NCBI GenBank assembly: GCA_905221605.1
Contig: CAJNDS010000946.1
Location: 430,577 to 494,576, forward strand
DNA: 64,000 nt
Source of the DNA: Symbiodinium natans
Lineage: Eukaryota > Sar > Dinophyceae > Suessiales > Symbiodiniaceae
Reading direction: 5' to 3'
Part shown: positions 54,340 through 64,000 of the stretch, piece after piece
Layout: each line of letters opens with the position of its first letter
Position numbering within the stretch: position 1 is the first letter of the stretch
Position numbers and translations under genes: made by a program
The notes under the pieces: model-generated
What the model was told of the DNA's origin: nothing
Databases searched by the model: none
Seen by the model: only the letters and a program-made list of their open reading frames with translations

Positions 54340-55440
54340 ATCCTAAGCCAATCCTAAAGTGGATCTGTACTATTGTGAAGTTCTTGCGTGGTCGAGGTGT
54401 CCGTTCGAGCGATCCGACCCAGGTCCAGGATTTGGCATCTAACGAGGACGTGGACGCCCAACCTTACCATCTCACGTTGCTGCCGCGACAGGTGTGCCAG
54501 CTGCTGCCTCTACTTCGCGGCACGCTACGAACATCTACAAAAAACCTAAGCCCTCAAAACTATTCACTATTACAAAAAAGAAAGCGTTCCGCAGCATCTA
54601 ACGCCGGGACATAGTCCACTGTCGAGTGTGGCGCCGCCGCGCTGAAGCTATGGTGCGCGAACGAGATGTTTCCCTTGGCGCTGGGCCACCGCGCCTGGGC
54701 AGCTCTAATACCTTACAGCTTTGCTACAACTTTGCCAGTCAGTCCTTCTCGGTCAATAGCCTACTCCAGACCTTTAGACCGGCGGCTGACGCTCCGTTTT
54801 TGTCGGCGAGGTTAGTTTAGGTCAGGTTAGGTTGGCTTTTCTGCTGTGTGTTTCGCAATAGGTCAGGTTCGGGATTGTGGTTATTGCGAGGTAACGTTGT
54901 CTCTGGGTCGTGCGACAACTTACACACCCGTCCGGACACTTATGATGGACGAGCTGGGGCAGGCAAGCGCGGGCGACATGACCTTGCCTTACGGACGAAG
55001 CTGCTGAAGCCTCGAGATTTTGCCTTCGGCCTGGCGCAGGGCTTGTCCCCAAGGAGGTTTTGGCCTGGGCCTCCAGGGTGCAGGCTTCAGGGTACAGGTT
55101 ATGAGGTCGGGATGTCACCTGCGGCGAGGTTAGGTTCGGATAGGTTCCCTTCCACGCGACGGACCGAGATGAATCCTAATTGTTCAGCCTTGGCAAAGAC
55201 CTTGCCAGGTGCCAAGCAGAATGACAAGCCGAAATGACAAGCCGCATTCGCGCTCACCGCGACATCGACTGTCCACATCAATGGCGGCGGCAGTCGGTGC
55301 GTTTACTGGCCTTCAGGCGCTTGACAAAGTCCTCGACTATCTATTTGACCCGCCTGACAAGCGCTTTATCTCTAGAGCGTCGGTCCTGGTAAGGGCTCCT
55401 ATGCCAATGCTTCTTTATACGGCATTGCTTTAATTTTAAC
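54340..55440. other. Unique block poor in telomere repeats
   Basis: Ordinary-complexity DNA with many overlapping frames on both strands. The motif TTAGGTCAGGTTAGGTTGG occurs at about 54813 and a similar TTAGGTCAGCTTAGGTTAGG near 57690. I cannot assign a gene. Confidence 0.4.
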
Positions 55441-55667
55441 GCTACGCGACCCGCCTCGGCCCGGCCCAGCGCATCCGCGTGAGCATGACCCAAGCAAGAA
55501 GGGTCGGGTTTAGGGTTTAGGGTTCCGGGTTTATGGTTTATGGTTTGCTTACGCTTTGGGGTTTAGGGTTTTTTTGGGTTTAGGGTTCAAGAGACGGTTC
55601 GGCTTGGATTGATCGTAGGGTTGAGCCAGGTCCCTCAGAGGAGGGGGGGTGGGGGGGGAAGGCGGCT

Positions 55668-55708
<41 letters not shown>

Positions 55709-57012
55709 GGAAAAGGGGGGAGGGCTTCGTGAGGGAAGGATTGGAGGGGGGTGCCTGTTCTCACAACCTATACACCTCCGGCCCGAGGCCTCGGCGGATT
55801 AGTGCACGCTTGTCGTACAGAATTACTTTTAGACGTTGTGTATCTTCAGCCTTCTTTGGGACCCTGGGATTAGGATTATACGGCGCCTTCAGGGGCGAAG
55901 AAATGGATTGAAGATTATCGTGTATCCTGGACAGTGCTGAATTGCCACGTTCTGTCTGTCGTAAGTGTAGCTGCCAATGACCGCGTCTGCCAGTTTCCCA
56001 AAAAGACTTGAATAGGCTTTGCTTGTGGATGTCAGGGTTTAGCGACACCTTTGAGAGTTGTTTAACACCGCGGTGGTTCAACTTCGGCTGACCTGCCGTT
56101 ATCTTGCCTGAACCTGCAACGCCGTTCGCTATCAAGCGCTGCTGAACGGAAAAGAGATGACGGATTGTCAGTGAACTTGGCTGGCGTGAAGCTTGTTCGC
56201 GACACTAAGCTCTTTGAGTGCTCCGTTGTGTTGCCGCCATGGTGCTGGAGACCAACGTGCTGGAGCAAGAGCCGAGCGCCGGGCAGGTGCCCGTCTACTT
56301 GGGGCTCAGATAGGGGCACTGCAGGGGAAATCTAGCCGAGATCCCCTTGCAATCCTGCACACACGCTTGCCATATTGATGCACGATCTGTGTGCATCCTG
56401 AGGACCCATCTAGCCACATGTGGGGGTGGGTCAGATGTAGAACAAACACATAAACCCCTCCCCCCCCCCCCACGCCCTGTGAGCTGTCCGTGCAAATGGG
56501 CAGGTGAAGCCCCCGCGATGCACCTGGTGGACGACGAGGACGGCCTCCACCGCTTCATTCTCAGTGCTTAGGGTCTAGGGCTCAGGGTGGCCAAGTGTGG
56601 TTCCTAATCAGCAAGAAAGCTGCGTGCCCCATTTCAAGTTTTTGCCCCTCTGAGCCGGGGGGTTGACGGAAGGCTGCGAGTGAAGGTTTAGAGTTTAGAG
56701 CGTCGATCCTGGTCAGGGCTCCTATGCCAGTGCTTCTTCATTCGGTGTTGCTTTAATGAGCGCACGCTTGTCTGTGGTGCAGAATTACTTTTAGACGTTG
56801 TGTGTCTTCAGCCTGCCTTGCGATTATACGGCGCCTTCGGGGGCGAAGAAATGAATTGAAGATTATCGTGTGTCCTTGACAGTGCTGAATTGCCATGTTC
56901 TGTCCGTCGCAAGTGTAGCTGCCAATGACCGCGCCAGCAAGAAGCTGCGCGCCCAACTCAAGTTTTCGCCGCTCTGAGCGTGGGTTCAATTGTTAACAGA
57001 AGGATGCGAGTG
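55376..57012. repeat. Diverged tandem duplication, one copy interrupted
   Basis: Copy A left (55376-55434: CGTCGGTCCTGG, AGGGCTCCTATGCCA) and right (about 55800-55988: GCACGCTTGTCG, AATTACTTTTAGACGTTGTG, GATTATACGGCGCCTTC) are contiguous in copy B (56697-56935). Copy A is thus split by about 365 bp containing TTTAGGG repeats and a poly-G tract. A neighbouring segment (56608-56690, GCAAGAAAGCTGCG..) is also repeated at 56933-57012. Confidence 0.75.
56239..56571 (+). CDS. Candidate short gene, two exons
   Basis: ATG 56239 in the context GCCGCCATGG opens MVLETNVLEQEP. With exon 1 ending at 56275 (GC donor) and exon 2 at 56504-56571 (GGGCAG acceptor) the frame continues SEAPAMHLVDDEDGLHRFIL, SA to TAG at 56569. 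It may instead splice on at A|GTGCTT. The C-rich run 56458-56472 lies in the intron. No family recognised. It sits inside the duplicated block but is not itself duplicated. Confidence 0.4.
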
Positions 57013-57459
57013 CACTTCTTGATGCGGAAGGTGGGCTCATTTTCCTCTTCTTCCCTTCCAGTCAGGCAAGGCCATGTGACGTGAGTGAATGCCTTGAGGG
57101 TTACGGCTCAGGGCTCTTGATGTTGCGAATAGGGTCTGGTGTTGCAGCAAAAAGCGCTTGTCCTTGAGGGCGTGACTGCGTGAGTGAGACTTTCAACGTG
57201 AGGGCGTGCGAGCATGAGTGTGACGAGAGAAGCGCGAGGGCGTGAGTGCGTTAGTGAGCCAGAGCGCGTAGCTTGGAAATGTGAGCGTGTGAGAGAGTGA
57301 GGACTAAAAGCGTGAGGGCGCGAGTGTGGGAGAGTTAGCGCAAGGTTCTTGTCCGGAGTTGGGCTCGGTTTGGGCCCCGAAAATTCAGGAGGCGCAGGGC
57401 GCAGGCCTTTCCCCAAGCCAGGTTTTTCCCTGTGCCTATAGTCCCTGTACGCCGCGTGC

Positions 57460-58268
57460 AAGGTTGACTCAGGATGACGGCAATCTTTCTTCGCCTATTA
57501 GAGCTTTTGCTTGCCAGACATGCTCTTTGTTTAGGACTTGGCTCATCAAGGTTTGGTCAAGTTCAGGTGTTTCGAGGCTCAGTAGGTGAGGTTGTGTCAG
57601 CTTCGATTATATTGGCTTGGGGTTTATGCTGTGTGGCGCGGGCGGTTGTGCCAGTTTGGCTTACGTTGTGTCATGCTGTGACCATCGACATAGGTCGGGT
57701 TAGGTCAGCTTAGGTTAGGTTAGGAGTTCGATAGCTTGGGTTGGGTCCAGTTGAGGTACGATCGATGAGGCTGTGTGAGTTTAGCTGCAGGTTGCGTCAT
57801 GCTGGGTGTTTAGACATAGGTCGGGGAGGTCGTGCAAGCGTGTGCAAGCACATCTTGGTTACTCGACCTACATGTCTTGGTTTGTGTTTCCCCAACTTAC
57901 ATGGGCAAGCCAATTGTTTTGAATGTGGTCTGCGAGAGTCTTTGGTTGCAATCCCAGAAATCAGAAGCCTATGCGTCGCCCAAGTCCGAAGCTTCCTGCT
58001 GTGCCCCCGCTGCTCGGGGGCAAGCAAGAGTGCTGCTCACTTGCCTACCTGCTTCAAGTCTTCTGGATTTGCTCGCTGCAGATCCGAGAAACAGGACGTT
58101 CTGTGCTTTACAGCTCTTCTTGCCAAGGACATTTTGCAGAAGAAAGCGGAAGCATCTGTTGGCGGTCTGGAGTTCGATCGGCGGTACCAGTGGCGGTTTG
58201 AGGGTTGGCAGGGCCAACAAAGGGCCCTCAAGGACATTATGAAAGTCATTGTGGTGTGGCCAGTGTGA
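57460..58268 (+). CDS. Candidate coding segment, unknown
   Basis: The frame from 57741 is open for 175 codons to TGA at 58266. The last part (SEKQDVLCFTALLAKDILQK, FDRRYQWRFEGWQGQQRALK) looks most protein-like and may be an exon after TGCTTCAAG (about 58059). The upstream part is G/T-rich and doubtful. 57090-57330 is a GTGAG-rich low-complexity tract. Confidence 0.3.
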
Positions 58269-58369
58269 GTTTTGGTTGAGGATTTCAACATCCTGGTTGC
58301 CAAGTTTCTGATCCAGTCCCCCCCCGGTCTCCCGCCTTCGCCCCAAAAAGCCTCGAGTGCCGGACTCCC

Positions 58370-58560
58370 GACTTTTCGCATTTTTGACTTTTCCGTTTGC
58401 TTTTCTGGGCTTTGCCGACGTTTCAACTTTTCGACTTTTTTGCTTTTCGGACTTTTTGGGACTCCCCGGGACTTTTCGACTTTTCGTGGATGTTCGACTT
58501 ATCGCGAAAGCTCCTCTCCAATCCACATATCGACTTTTTTTCTCGATCTTTCGGATTCTT
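58370..58560 (+). repeat. GACTTTTC minisatellite, second locus
   Basis: Degenerate units GACTTTTCG, GGGACTTTTCGAC, TTTTCGGACTTTTTGGG are the same consensus as at 54060-54260. Confidence 0.75.
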
Positions 58561-58948
58561 TTTGGCCGCTTTCCATGTGCAGCCGCGAACAGCCGTTTTG
58601 CAATCACAGATTGGGTCCCTGCCGCCCAGGAGAAATGGGCCCAGCACACTTTCGGGGGCCGAGTACGTCTAGAGCTGAAGCAGCAGGCGTGCAGGGTTCG
58701 GGTTTGGGTTTAGGGTTTACGATTCAGGGTTTCCCCAAAACCTAAAAACCCTACCCCGAAAACCCTAACCTTAACCCTAGCCCTAGAACCTAAACCTTTA
58801 GGGGGAGTAATCCCGCACTTAATGCTTAACTCTGAACTGAACCCCTAAACGCCAAACCCTAAACCCTAAACCCTAAACCCCAAACATCCCGAACCCTAAG
58901 TCCTACCCCTAAACCCTTAGACCCTCAACCCTAAGGCCCCTAATCCAG

Positions 58949-59965
58949 GACTTGGTCCGGTCGGCGCAGCCGCCTTCGGGCCTGGTCCTTGCAGCACACC
59001 CGGAGGCCACTATGGGGGGCTTAAAGAGTCTAAGGTTTAGGGTTTAGGGTTTAGGGTTTAGGGTCCAGGGTTAGGGTTTAGGGCTTAAGGTTTAGGGTAT
59101 GCTGGATTTTGGGTTTTGGGTACTTAGGGTTCAGGGGTTAATCTAATTTGGTTACATATGTAGGGTTTAAACTTCCAAGCTTACAACCGGAAGCATCGGA
59201 CTCACTCCAAAGGTGACCAACGGGGGGCCCTGGCTGCCCATCTTGGAGAACGTCCTCCGCAGCCGTGCCAAGGGAGGGCGATGCGTCTCTTGGCAGCTCC
59301 GAGCCTGCTAGGGTTTGGGTTCAAAAGGGCTTTAGGGTGCGGGCTTTAGGGGGTTCGGGGGCTTCAGGGGTTTCGAGGTTTTTTTGGGGGGCGGGAGAAA
59401 GCCCAGCAACCCCAACAGCCCTCCACGCGCCTGAAGCCCTCAAAGCTCTCGAGACACCCGCGCACAGAGGTCTTCGCCAACTTCTACCGCCAAGAGGCTG
59501 AGGTCCACACCTGCGAGGGGCAGGGGCTTGTAGAACTGTTGGAGTGTTGCCCCGGGTCAAAAAGTTTGTGGGCTTTCCTTCGGAACCAAAATTAGGATCT
59601 GTGGGCAACCCGGCCTGCGATTCCAAATGTTTATTTATTTGGGCTCTGAACCCCAAATCTGGGCTCTGAACCCCAAACCCTAAACCCTAAACCCTAAACC
59701 CTAAACCCTAAACCCTAAACCCTAAACCCTAAACCCTAAACCCTAAACCCTAAACCCTAAACCCTAAACCCTAAACCCTAAACCCTATAAACCCTAAACC
59801 CTAAACCTTAAACCCCAAACCCTAAACCCCAAACCCTAAACCCTAAACCCGAAACCTAAACCGTAAACCCTCATCCTAAAAGCCCCTGGCAAGGCCACCG
59901 CGCAGATCTGCCGCCGCCACGGCGCCGCCTGCGAGATTCGCGAGAATCCGCTCCTGGCTGAGGGG
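58949..59965 (+). CDS. Four exons of an unrecognised protein
   Basis: 58949-59027 (AATCCAG acceptor; DLVRSAQPPSGLVLAAHPEA, TMGGLK). 59213 to about 59270 (VTNGGPWLPILENVLRSRAK in phase 0; a second frame is open). 59470-59529 (VFANFYRQEAEVHTCEGQGL, donor GTAGAA). 59894-59965 (ATAQICRRHGAACEIRENPL, LAEG, donor GTCAGG). The last two both start and end in phase 0 and can be joined directly. The second exon's phase is unsettled. I do not recognise the family. Confidence 0.55.
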
Positions 59966-60480
59966 GTCAGGGTTTAGGGTTCAGGGTTCAGGGTTTAGGG
60001 TTTAGGGTGTAGAGTTTAGATTTAAGGGATTAGGGTTTAAGGTTTAGGGCTCAGAGTTTGGCAAGTTGGGTTCAGGGTTAAGGTTTAAGGGCCTAGGCCC
60101 TGGGATCCTTTCCGGAAGGTGTTTGTAATGAGGGCTGTGGGGTATGGGTCCCCTGAAACCCGCAACCCTGGACCCCAAAGCCCCAAAACCTAAGCAAAAA
60201 CCCTGTACCCCAAGAACTGCACCCGACACCCTGTGCCCTCACCTACAGACCCTGAATTCTCAACCCTGTACCCCAAACCCCTCTGAGCCCTTTGCTTCTC
60301 ACCCTAAACCCTAAACCCTAAACCCTAAACCCTAAACCCTAAACCCTAAACCCTAAACCCGAAACCTTAAACTTTAAACCCTAAACCCTAAACCCTACAC
60401 CCTAAACCCTAAACCCTAAACCCTAAACCCTAAACCCTAAACCCTAAACCCTAAACCCTAAACCCTAAACCGCCTAAACC
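59673..60480. repeat. CCCTAAA arrays around short unique stretches
   Basis: CCCTAAA at 59673-59875 and 60301-60480, and TTTAGGG at 59969-60050. 60110-60300 is degenerate CCCTGAA/CCCTGTA sequence without an exon. Confidence 0.9.
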
Positions 60481-60503
60481 CCCCTGCGCCCTTTGCTTCC
60501 CAG

Positions 60504-60558
60504 GTTTTATGCCGGCAGTCCTGCCGATGAGGCCAGCGAAGACCGTCCCCAAAGGATT
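60504..60558 (+). CDS. Candidate exon, frame undecided
   Basis: TTCCCAG acceptor after a CCCTAAA array. One frame reads FYAGSPADEASEDRPQRI with donor GTAGGT (60559); another reads FMPAVLPMRPAKTVPKGL to a stop. Confidence 0.4.
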
Positions 60559-60948
60559 GTAGGTACACAGTGTTGCCTTTGTGTTTTAACCCCAGCCTAA
60601 ACCCTAAACCCTAAACCCTAAGCCCTAAACCCGAAACCCTAAGCCCTAAGCCCTAAGCCCTAAACCCGGGCTTAGGGTTTCAGGTCTCCTTCTGAAACTG
60701 AGAACGCTACTCATAGCGCGAGGTGCACGTGCGAGGGTGTTCTGCTCATGTGTGAGGCCGCGCAGGCTTTAATGTTGTTGGTGCAGGTAGCAGTGTCAAT
60801 CCTGAACTTGCTTCAGCCGCACTTACAATCATAATCATGACGAGAGTGGCAACAATCAAAGGATTAAAAATCACGACAACGATAGTCGTCCGGATGTTCA
60901 CCGCAACAATCGTGCGAGTCTTCTTAATCACAGTACCCAGCGTGTTTC

Positions 60949-61027
60949 TGACAGTCCTTCCTAGGGATGAAAATAGGGGGTACTATAATTCCTATGAAAG
61001 ACGGTTAGTATAAGGGGGAACATCCCA
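60949..61027. mobile_element. Family A foldback element, copy 3
   Basis: GACAGTCCTTCCTAGGGAT at the left, GACGGTTAGTATAAGGGGGA and ACATCCC at the right, with GTACTATAATTCC in the centre. Confidence 0.7.
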
Positions 61028-61059
61028 CATGATGGTGGTGATGATGATGCTAAAACACC

Positions 61060-61167
61060 CCAGAGACTCCAATACCCCTGAATTCGGGAATGTTCCTTGA
61101 AGTATAGGTTGGATCCTTACATGGATTAAGCAATATTTCCTTAACTAAGGGATATTGGAGTCTCTGG
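61060..61167. mobile_element. Foldback element with 15-bp terminal inverted repeats
   Basis: Begins CCAGAGACTCCAATA and ends TATTGGAGTCTCTGG, exact inverted repeats, 108 bp in all. The right end lies 4 bp before the exon at 61172, so it forms the 3' end of an intron. Confidence 0.8.
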
Positions 61168-61171
61168 CAAG

Positions 61172-61216
61172 GTCGGCACCTTCCATCGCTTCATGGTGAT
61201 CCTGGCACCCGCGTAG
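61172..61216 (+). CDS. Candidate terminal exon, unknown protein
   Basis: GGCAAG acceptor, frame VGTFHRFMVILAPA to TAG at 61214. May end the gene at 58.9-60.0 kb. Confidence 0.5.
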   Translation, partial: VGTFHRFMVILAPA

Positions 61217-61531
61217 AGGGCGAGGGCCAGACTGAGCTTCCGCGCGGGAGAAAGTGCGCGTGCGCAGGGTTTCTGGTACCGCCCCAGATGTGCGTTTAGG
61301 GTTTAGGGTTTAGGGCTTAGGGTTTAGGGTTTAGGGTTTAGCAGAGGGGCACTTTCCTAAAACATGGGGTTTTCTATAGGGTCCTTATCATCGGAAATAT
61401 CCATAATTCTGTGGTGTGCTGTACCCTTTGTGAATCACTCCGAAGCCAACAACCCGGCCGGGCCATCCGGAGCACGACAACGGCAAGACCCCACAACCCG
61501 CAATCACAATAACCACAATAGCCGTGAACAT

Positions 61532-61533
61532 CC

Positions 61534-61591
<58 letters not shown>
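61532..61591. repeat. (GAT)n microsatellite
   Basis: About 20 perfect GAT triplets. Poly-Asp, poly-His and poly-Ser frames here are artefacts. Confidence 0.95.
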
Positions 61592-61592
<1 letters not shown>

Positions 61593-61730
61593 GATAGTCA
61601 CAAGAACCATTGTGATCACAAAACCCGCAAGGATCAACAGAAACATCCGTCGTAGCACTCACAACTCCAGGAAGAAGAAGGCGGAGGAAGCTGCCAGACA
61701 CCCAGGAAATTCGCACCCCGAAGGCTAATG

Positions 61731-61867
61731 GACTACTACTTGCTTAAGAGCCCCCCCCCCCCCCCCCAAAAAAAAAAAAAAACACCTGAGGTCTTCTTCC
61801 TCATAACGGTAGTACAGGGATTATTATCATTTGTGTTTTTTTGGCTTCTTAAGCAGAGAGTAGTAAG
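61731..61867. mobile_element. Small inverted-repeat element (TGCTTAAG..CTTAAGCA)
   Basis: Left end CTACTACTTGCTTAAGAG is followed by C- and A-runs. Right end CTTCTTAAGCAGAGAGTAGT is its imperfect inverse. The same end motifs occur at 11.5-11.9 kb and 33381. Confidence 0.5.
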
Positions 61868-61957
61868 GCTTCGCAGGATGTAGGGGTGCAGGGTCGAAGG
61901 CTCATCCTTGTGGGCTCAAGGACCTAGGGGACTCAGAGTTTACATCACCATAAACTT

Positions 61958-62050
61958 GGGATGTTTCCCCTTTGTACTAACGAAGAGGGACTCTAGTAAC
62001 CCCTATTATGATCCCTACTAAGGACTGTTAGTAGAAGGGGGAAGATCCCA
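61958..62050. mobile_element. Family A foldback element, copy 4
   Basis: GGGATGTTTCCCCTTTGTAC at the left; ATCCCTACTAAGGACTGTTA, GTAGAAGGGGGAAGATCCC at the right. Confidence 0.75.
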
Positions 62051-62090
62051 ACCCTAAACCCTAATCCCCAAACCCATGTCTTTTTTTCAG

Positions 62091-62198
62091 CAGGAGGGGC
62101 AACGTGTGTACTCGGCATGGAAGAACTGCACCTTAGAAACTGCGAGCCGCTCCTTCGGCAGAAATAAGACTCAGCCGCGCGCTTCGTTCAGGGCCTAG
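62091..62198 (+). CDS. Candidate terminal exon, unknown protein
   Basis: A strong acceptor (TTTTTTTCAG) is followed by the frame QEGQRVYSAWKNCTLETASR, SFGRNKTQPRASFRA to TAG at 62196. It could splice out earlier. TTTAGGG repeats follow at once. Confidence 0.55.
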   Translation, partial: QEGQRVYSAWKNCTLETASRSFGRNKTQPRASFRA

Positions 62199-62574
62199 GG
62201 TTTAGGAGGGTTTAGGGTTTAGGGTTTGGGGTGTAGGGTTTAGGGTTTGGGGTTTAGGTTTAGGGTAGAAAAGGAGCCCCTGTGGCCGAGGCACTCTGAG
62301 AGTCTAGCCTAGCCCCCCAAGTCCAAGAAAGAACGCCCGACACATCCCTAAACCGAAAGCCCAAACCCTAAACCCTAAACCCGAAACCCTAAACCCTAGC
62401 CCTAACTCAGAAACCCTAAACCCTAAACCCTAGCCCTAAACCCTAAACCCCGGAACCCAGCCTACGTTCCCAAATGTTGGGGGGGGGGGGGGGGGGGGTG
62501 GGCGGGGGGCTATGAGGCGGCTGCGAGGATGGCTTCCAGGCAGGCCGTCTGTGCTGGAGTTCTTTCTTTCGAGG

Positions 62575-63020
62575 GTTTAGGGTTTAGGGTTTAGGGGTTT
62601 AGGGTTTAGGGTTTAGGGGTTTAGGGTTTAGGGTTTGGGGTTTAGGGTTTAGGGCTAGTTGGGCAGCCCGAAGCATCCTGAACCCTACGCCGTAAACCCG
62701 GTTCGCCGTGGAGGAGGAGGGGTTAGGGGTTGAGTTCGGGGGCTTTGGGGGTTAGGCCTTAGGGCTTAGAGGGTTTAAAGGGGGTTTAGGGTTTAGGGCT
62801 AGGGTTTAGGGCTAGGGTTTAGGGCTAGGGTTTAGAGGACTTAGGGTTTAGAGGGCCTAGGGGGTTTAGGGACCCTAAGCTCGAAGACCCGTAGCCTACG
62901 CCAGGGCTCATTCTCTTTCCTTGGAGTCCTCAGGTGGCCTAGGGTTTAGGGTTTAGGGTTTAGGGTTTAGGGTTTAGGGTTTAGGGTTCAGGATTTAGGG
63001 TTTAGGGTTTAGGGTTTAGG
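62575..63020. repeat. TTTAGGG blocks with GGGCTA variants
   Basis: TTTAGGG at 62573-62655, TTTAGGGCTAGGG units at 62786-62835, TTTAGGG at 62938-63020. A small possible exon lies at 62545-62570 (AVCAGVLSFE). Confidence 0.85.
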
Positions 63021-63539
63021 AGATGTTTAGCCACATTCCCGTAAAAGAATCCCCTCAAACAATTCCGAAACACCCCCTTTAGTTCCCCCAAAAGACCCCA
63101 GATACCCTTGCAACACCCTTGACCGTAAACAGCACTCGATTGCTTCATTGAACAAGACTCTTCAGCCTGAACGGCAAACTCTCAACCCTAAGCCCCTAAA
63201 TCCTTTAAAAACCTCTTTGAAAAACCCTCAAACCCTAAACCCCAAACTTTAAACCGGAAACCCTAACCCAAAACCCTAAAGCCGCCTAAAACACCACCCT
63301 TCAAAAGCGGCCCTAAACCCGAAACCCTAAACCCGAAAAGCCGCAAAAGCCCGACTAGGCCCCTGCAGCCCCCTAGGGGTCCCCCTAAGAAAGCCCACCC
63401 AAACCTCTAAAACCCCTCTGAAACCCGTAAAAAAGCCCTACACTCTAAACCCTAAACCCTGAACCCTAAACCCTAAACCCCTAAAAGCCCCTGAAGCTCC
63501 TAAAAAGCCCCTACAAGCACCCTGGAGTGCCCCAGGCAG

Positions 63540-63580
63540 GCCCAGGTGAAGGAGCGCTTTGGTCCCGCGTTGTTTGGGAG
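63540..63580 (+). CDS. Candidate exon, unknown protein
   Basis: AGGCAG acceptor, frame AQVKERFGPALFG, donor GTTTTGG, then TTTAGGG repeats at 63596. CCCTAAA-type DNA lies upstream (63440-63480). Confidence 0.5.
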
Positions 63581-63882
63581 GTTTTGGCTTGGGAGGGTTT
63601 AGGGTTTAGGGTTTGGGGTTTAGGGTTTAGGGTTTGGGGTTTAGGGTTTAGGGTTTCAGGTTTTGGGTTTGAGGGTTCTGGGTTTCTTGGGTTTTAGGGT
63701 TCAGGGTTTTGGGTTTTGGGGTTTTCGAGGATGGGGAGGGCCTGGCGGCCCAGCTTAGGGTTTAGGGTTTAGGGTTCAGGGTTCAGGGTTTAGGGTTTAG
63801 GGTTGGGGCAGGTGGAGCAATGAAGTGCTAAGCATCAGGTTGGCGGGGGCTGGGCGAAAATCGGGAAGCTTCTGTCAGCGCA

Positions 63883-63989
63883 TTTTGGGATGTTTCCCCC
63901 TTATATTAGCAGCTCCTTAGTAGGGATTATAAACAGGGGATACTAGAATCCCTACTAAGGACTGCTAGTATAAAGAGGAGCATCCCAAA
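63883..63989. mobile_element. Family A foldback element, copy 5 (best preserved)
   Basis: TTTGGGATGTTTCCCCCTTA, TATTAGCAG, CTCCTTAGTAGGGAT at the left; ATCCCTACTAAGGACTGCTA, GTATAAAGAGGAGCATCCCAAA at the right. The arms are about 40 bp with an internal spacer of about 22 bp and no coding capacity. Confidence 0.85.
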
Positions 63990-64000
63990 GCACATTGCCC

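Noticed and set aside
54031-54341. K/S/P-rich minus-strand frames as a histone-like or cytoskeletal protein
   Set aside because: All three frames are open because of the minisatellite. No unique sequence is retained.
61364-61716. Poly-Asp, poly-His and poly-Ser proteins
   Set aside because: (GAT)n read in three frames.

Overview
The window looks like nuclear DNA of a dinoflagellate. The evidence is (1) thousands of bases of interspersed TTTAGGG/CCCTAAA, the plant/dinoflagellate-type telomere heptamer; (2) every gene I can support reads on the + strand; (3) introns whose 5' ends are mostly GC or GA rather than GT, with G commonly following the AG acceptor; and (4) a C-terminal cation channel with paired EF-hands that is typical of dinoflagellates. 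I cannot name the species. No rRNA, tRNA, CRISPR or bacterial-type operon was seen.

Most of the sequence is intron. Long reading frames are misleading here: telomere-like DNA read as protein gives endless GLGFRV or LNPKP strings. Real coding sequence sits in short exons, often 23-110 bp, between repeat blocks. I reconstructed these by hand from splice sites, phase and protein similarity.

Layout. 0.47-4.84 kb: 3' half of a voltage-gated cation channel in 13 small exons, in frame for 720 nt. 5-8.6 kb: repeats and one copy of an introner-like inverted-repeat element. 8.7-11.5 kb: small exons, then a degenerate J-domain protein. 12.2-12.8 kb: F-box protein. 13.4-17.3 kb: scattered exons of unrecognised protein(s). 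18.4-20.1 kb: secreted-type protein with an introner-like intron and frameshifts. 20.7-24 kb: scattered exons. 25-35.7 kb: a Major Facilitator Superfamily transporter in at least 12 exons. 36.0-37.1 kb: exons of an unknown protein. 38.7-41.1 kb: a ViaA/CoxE-like von Willebrand A (VWA) protein. 43.0-44.5 kb: a C6H2/MYND-type zinc finger like that of methionine aminopeptidase 1. 45.3 kb: a coding minisatellite. 49.5-51.1 kb: a helical protein in three phase-0 exons. 54-58.6 kb: a block poor in telomere repeats, with tandem duplications. 58.9-63.6 kb: further short exons and several foldback elements.

The most unusual feature is the intron architecture. TTTAGGG blocks tend to lie at the 5' side of introns and CCCTAAA blocks at the 3' side. 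Many introns could therefore fold into a long telomere-sequence hairpin that brings the two splice sites together. The 112-nt intron at 14018-14129 is almost nothing but such a hairpin.

Gene models are hand-built without transcript data. Family calls rest on motif recognition, and splice boundaries are inferences unless said otherwise.
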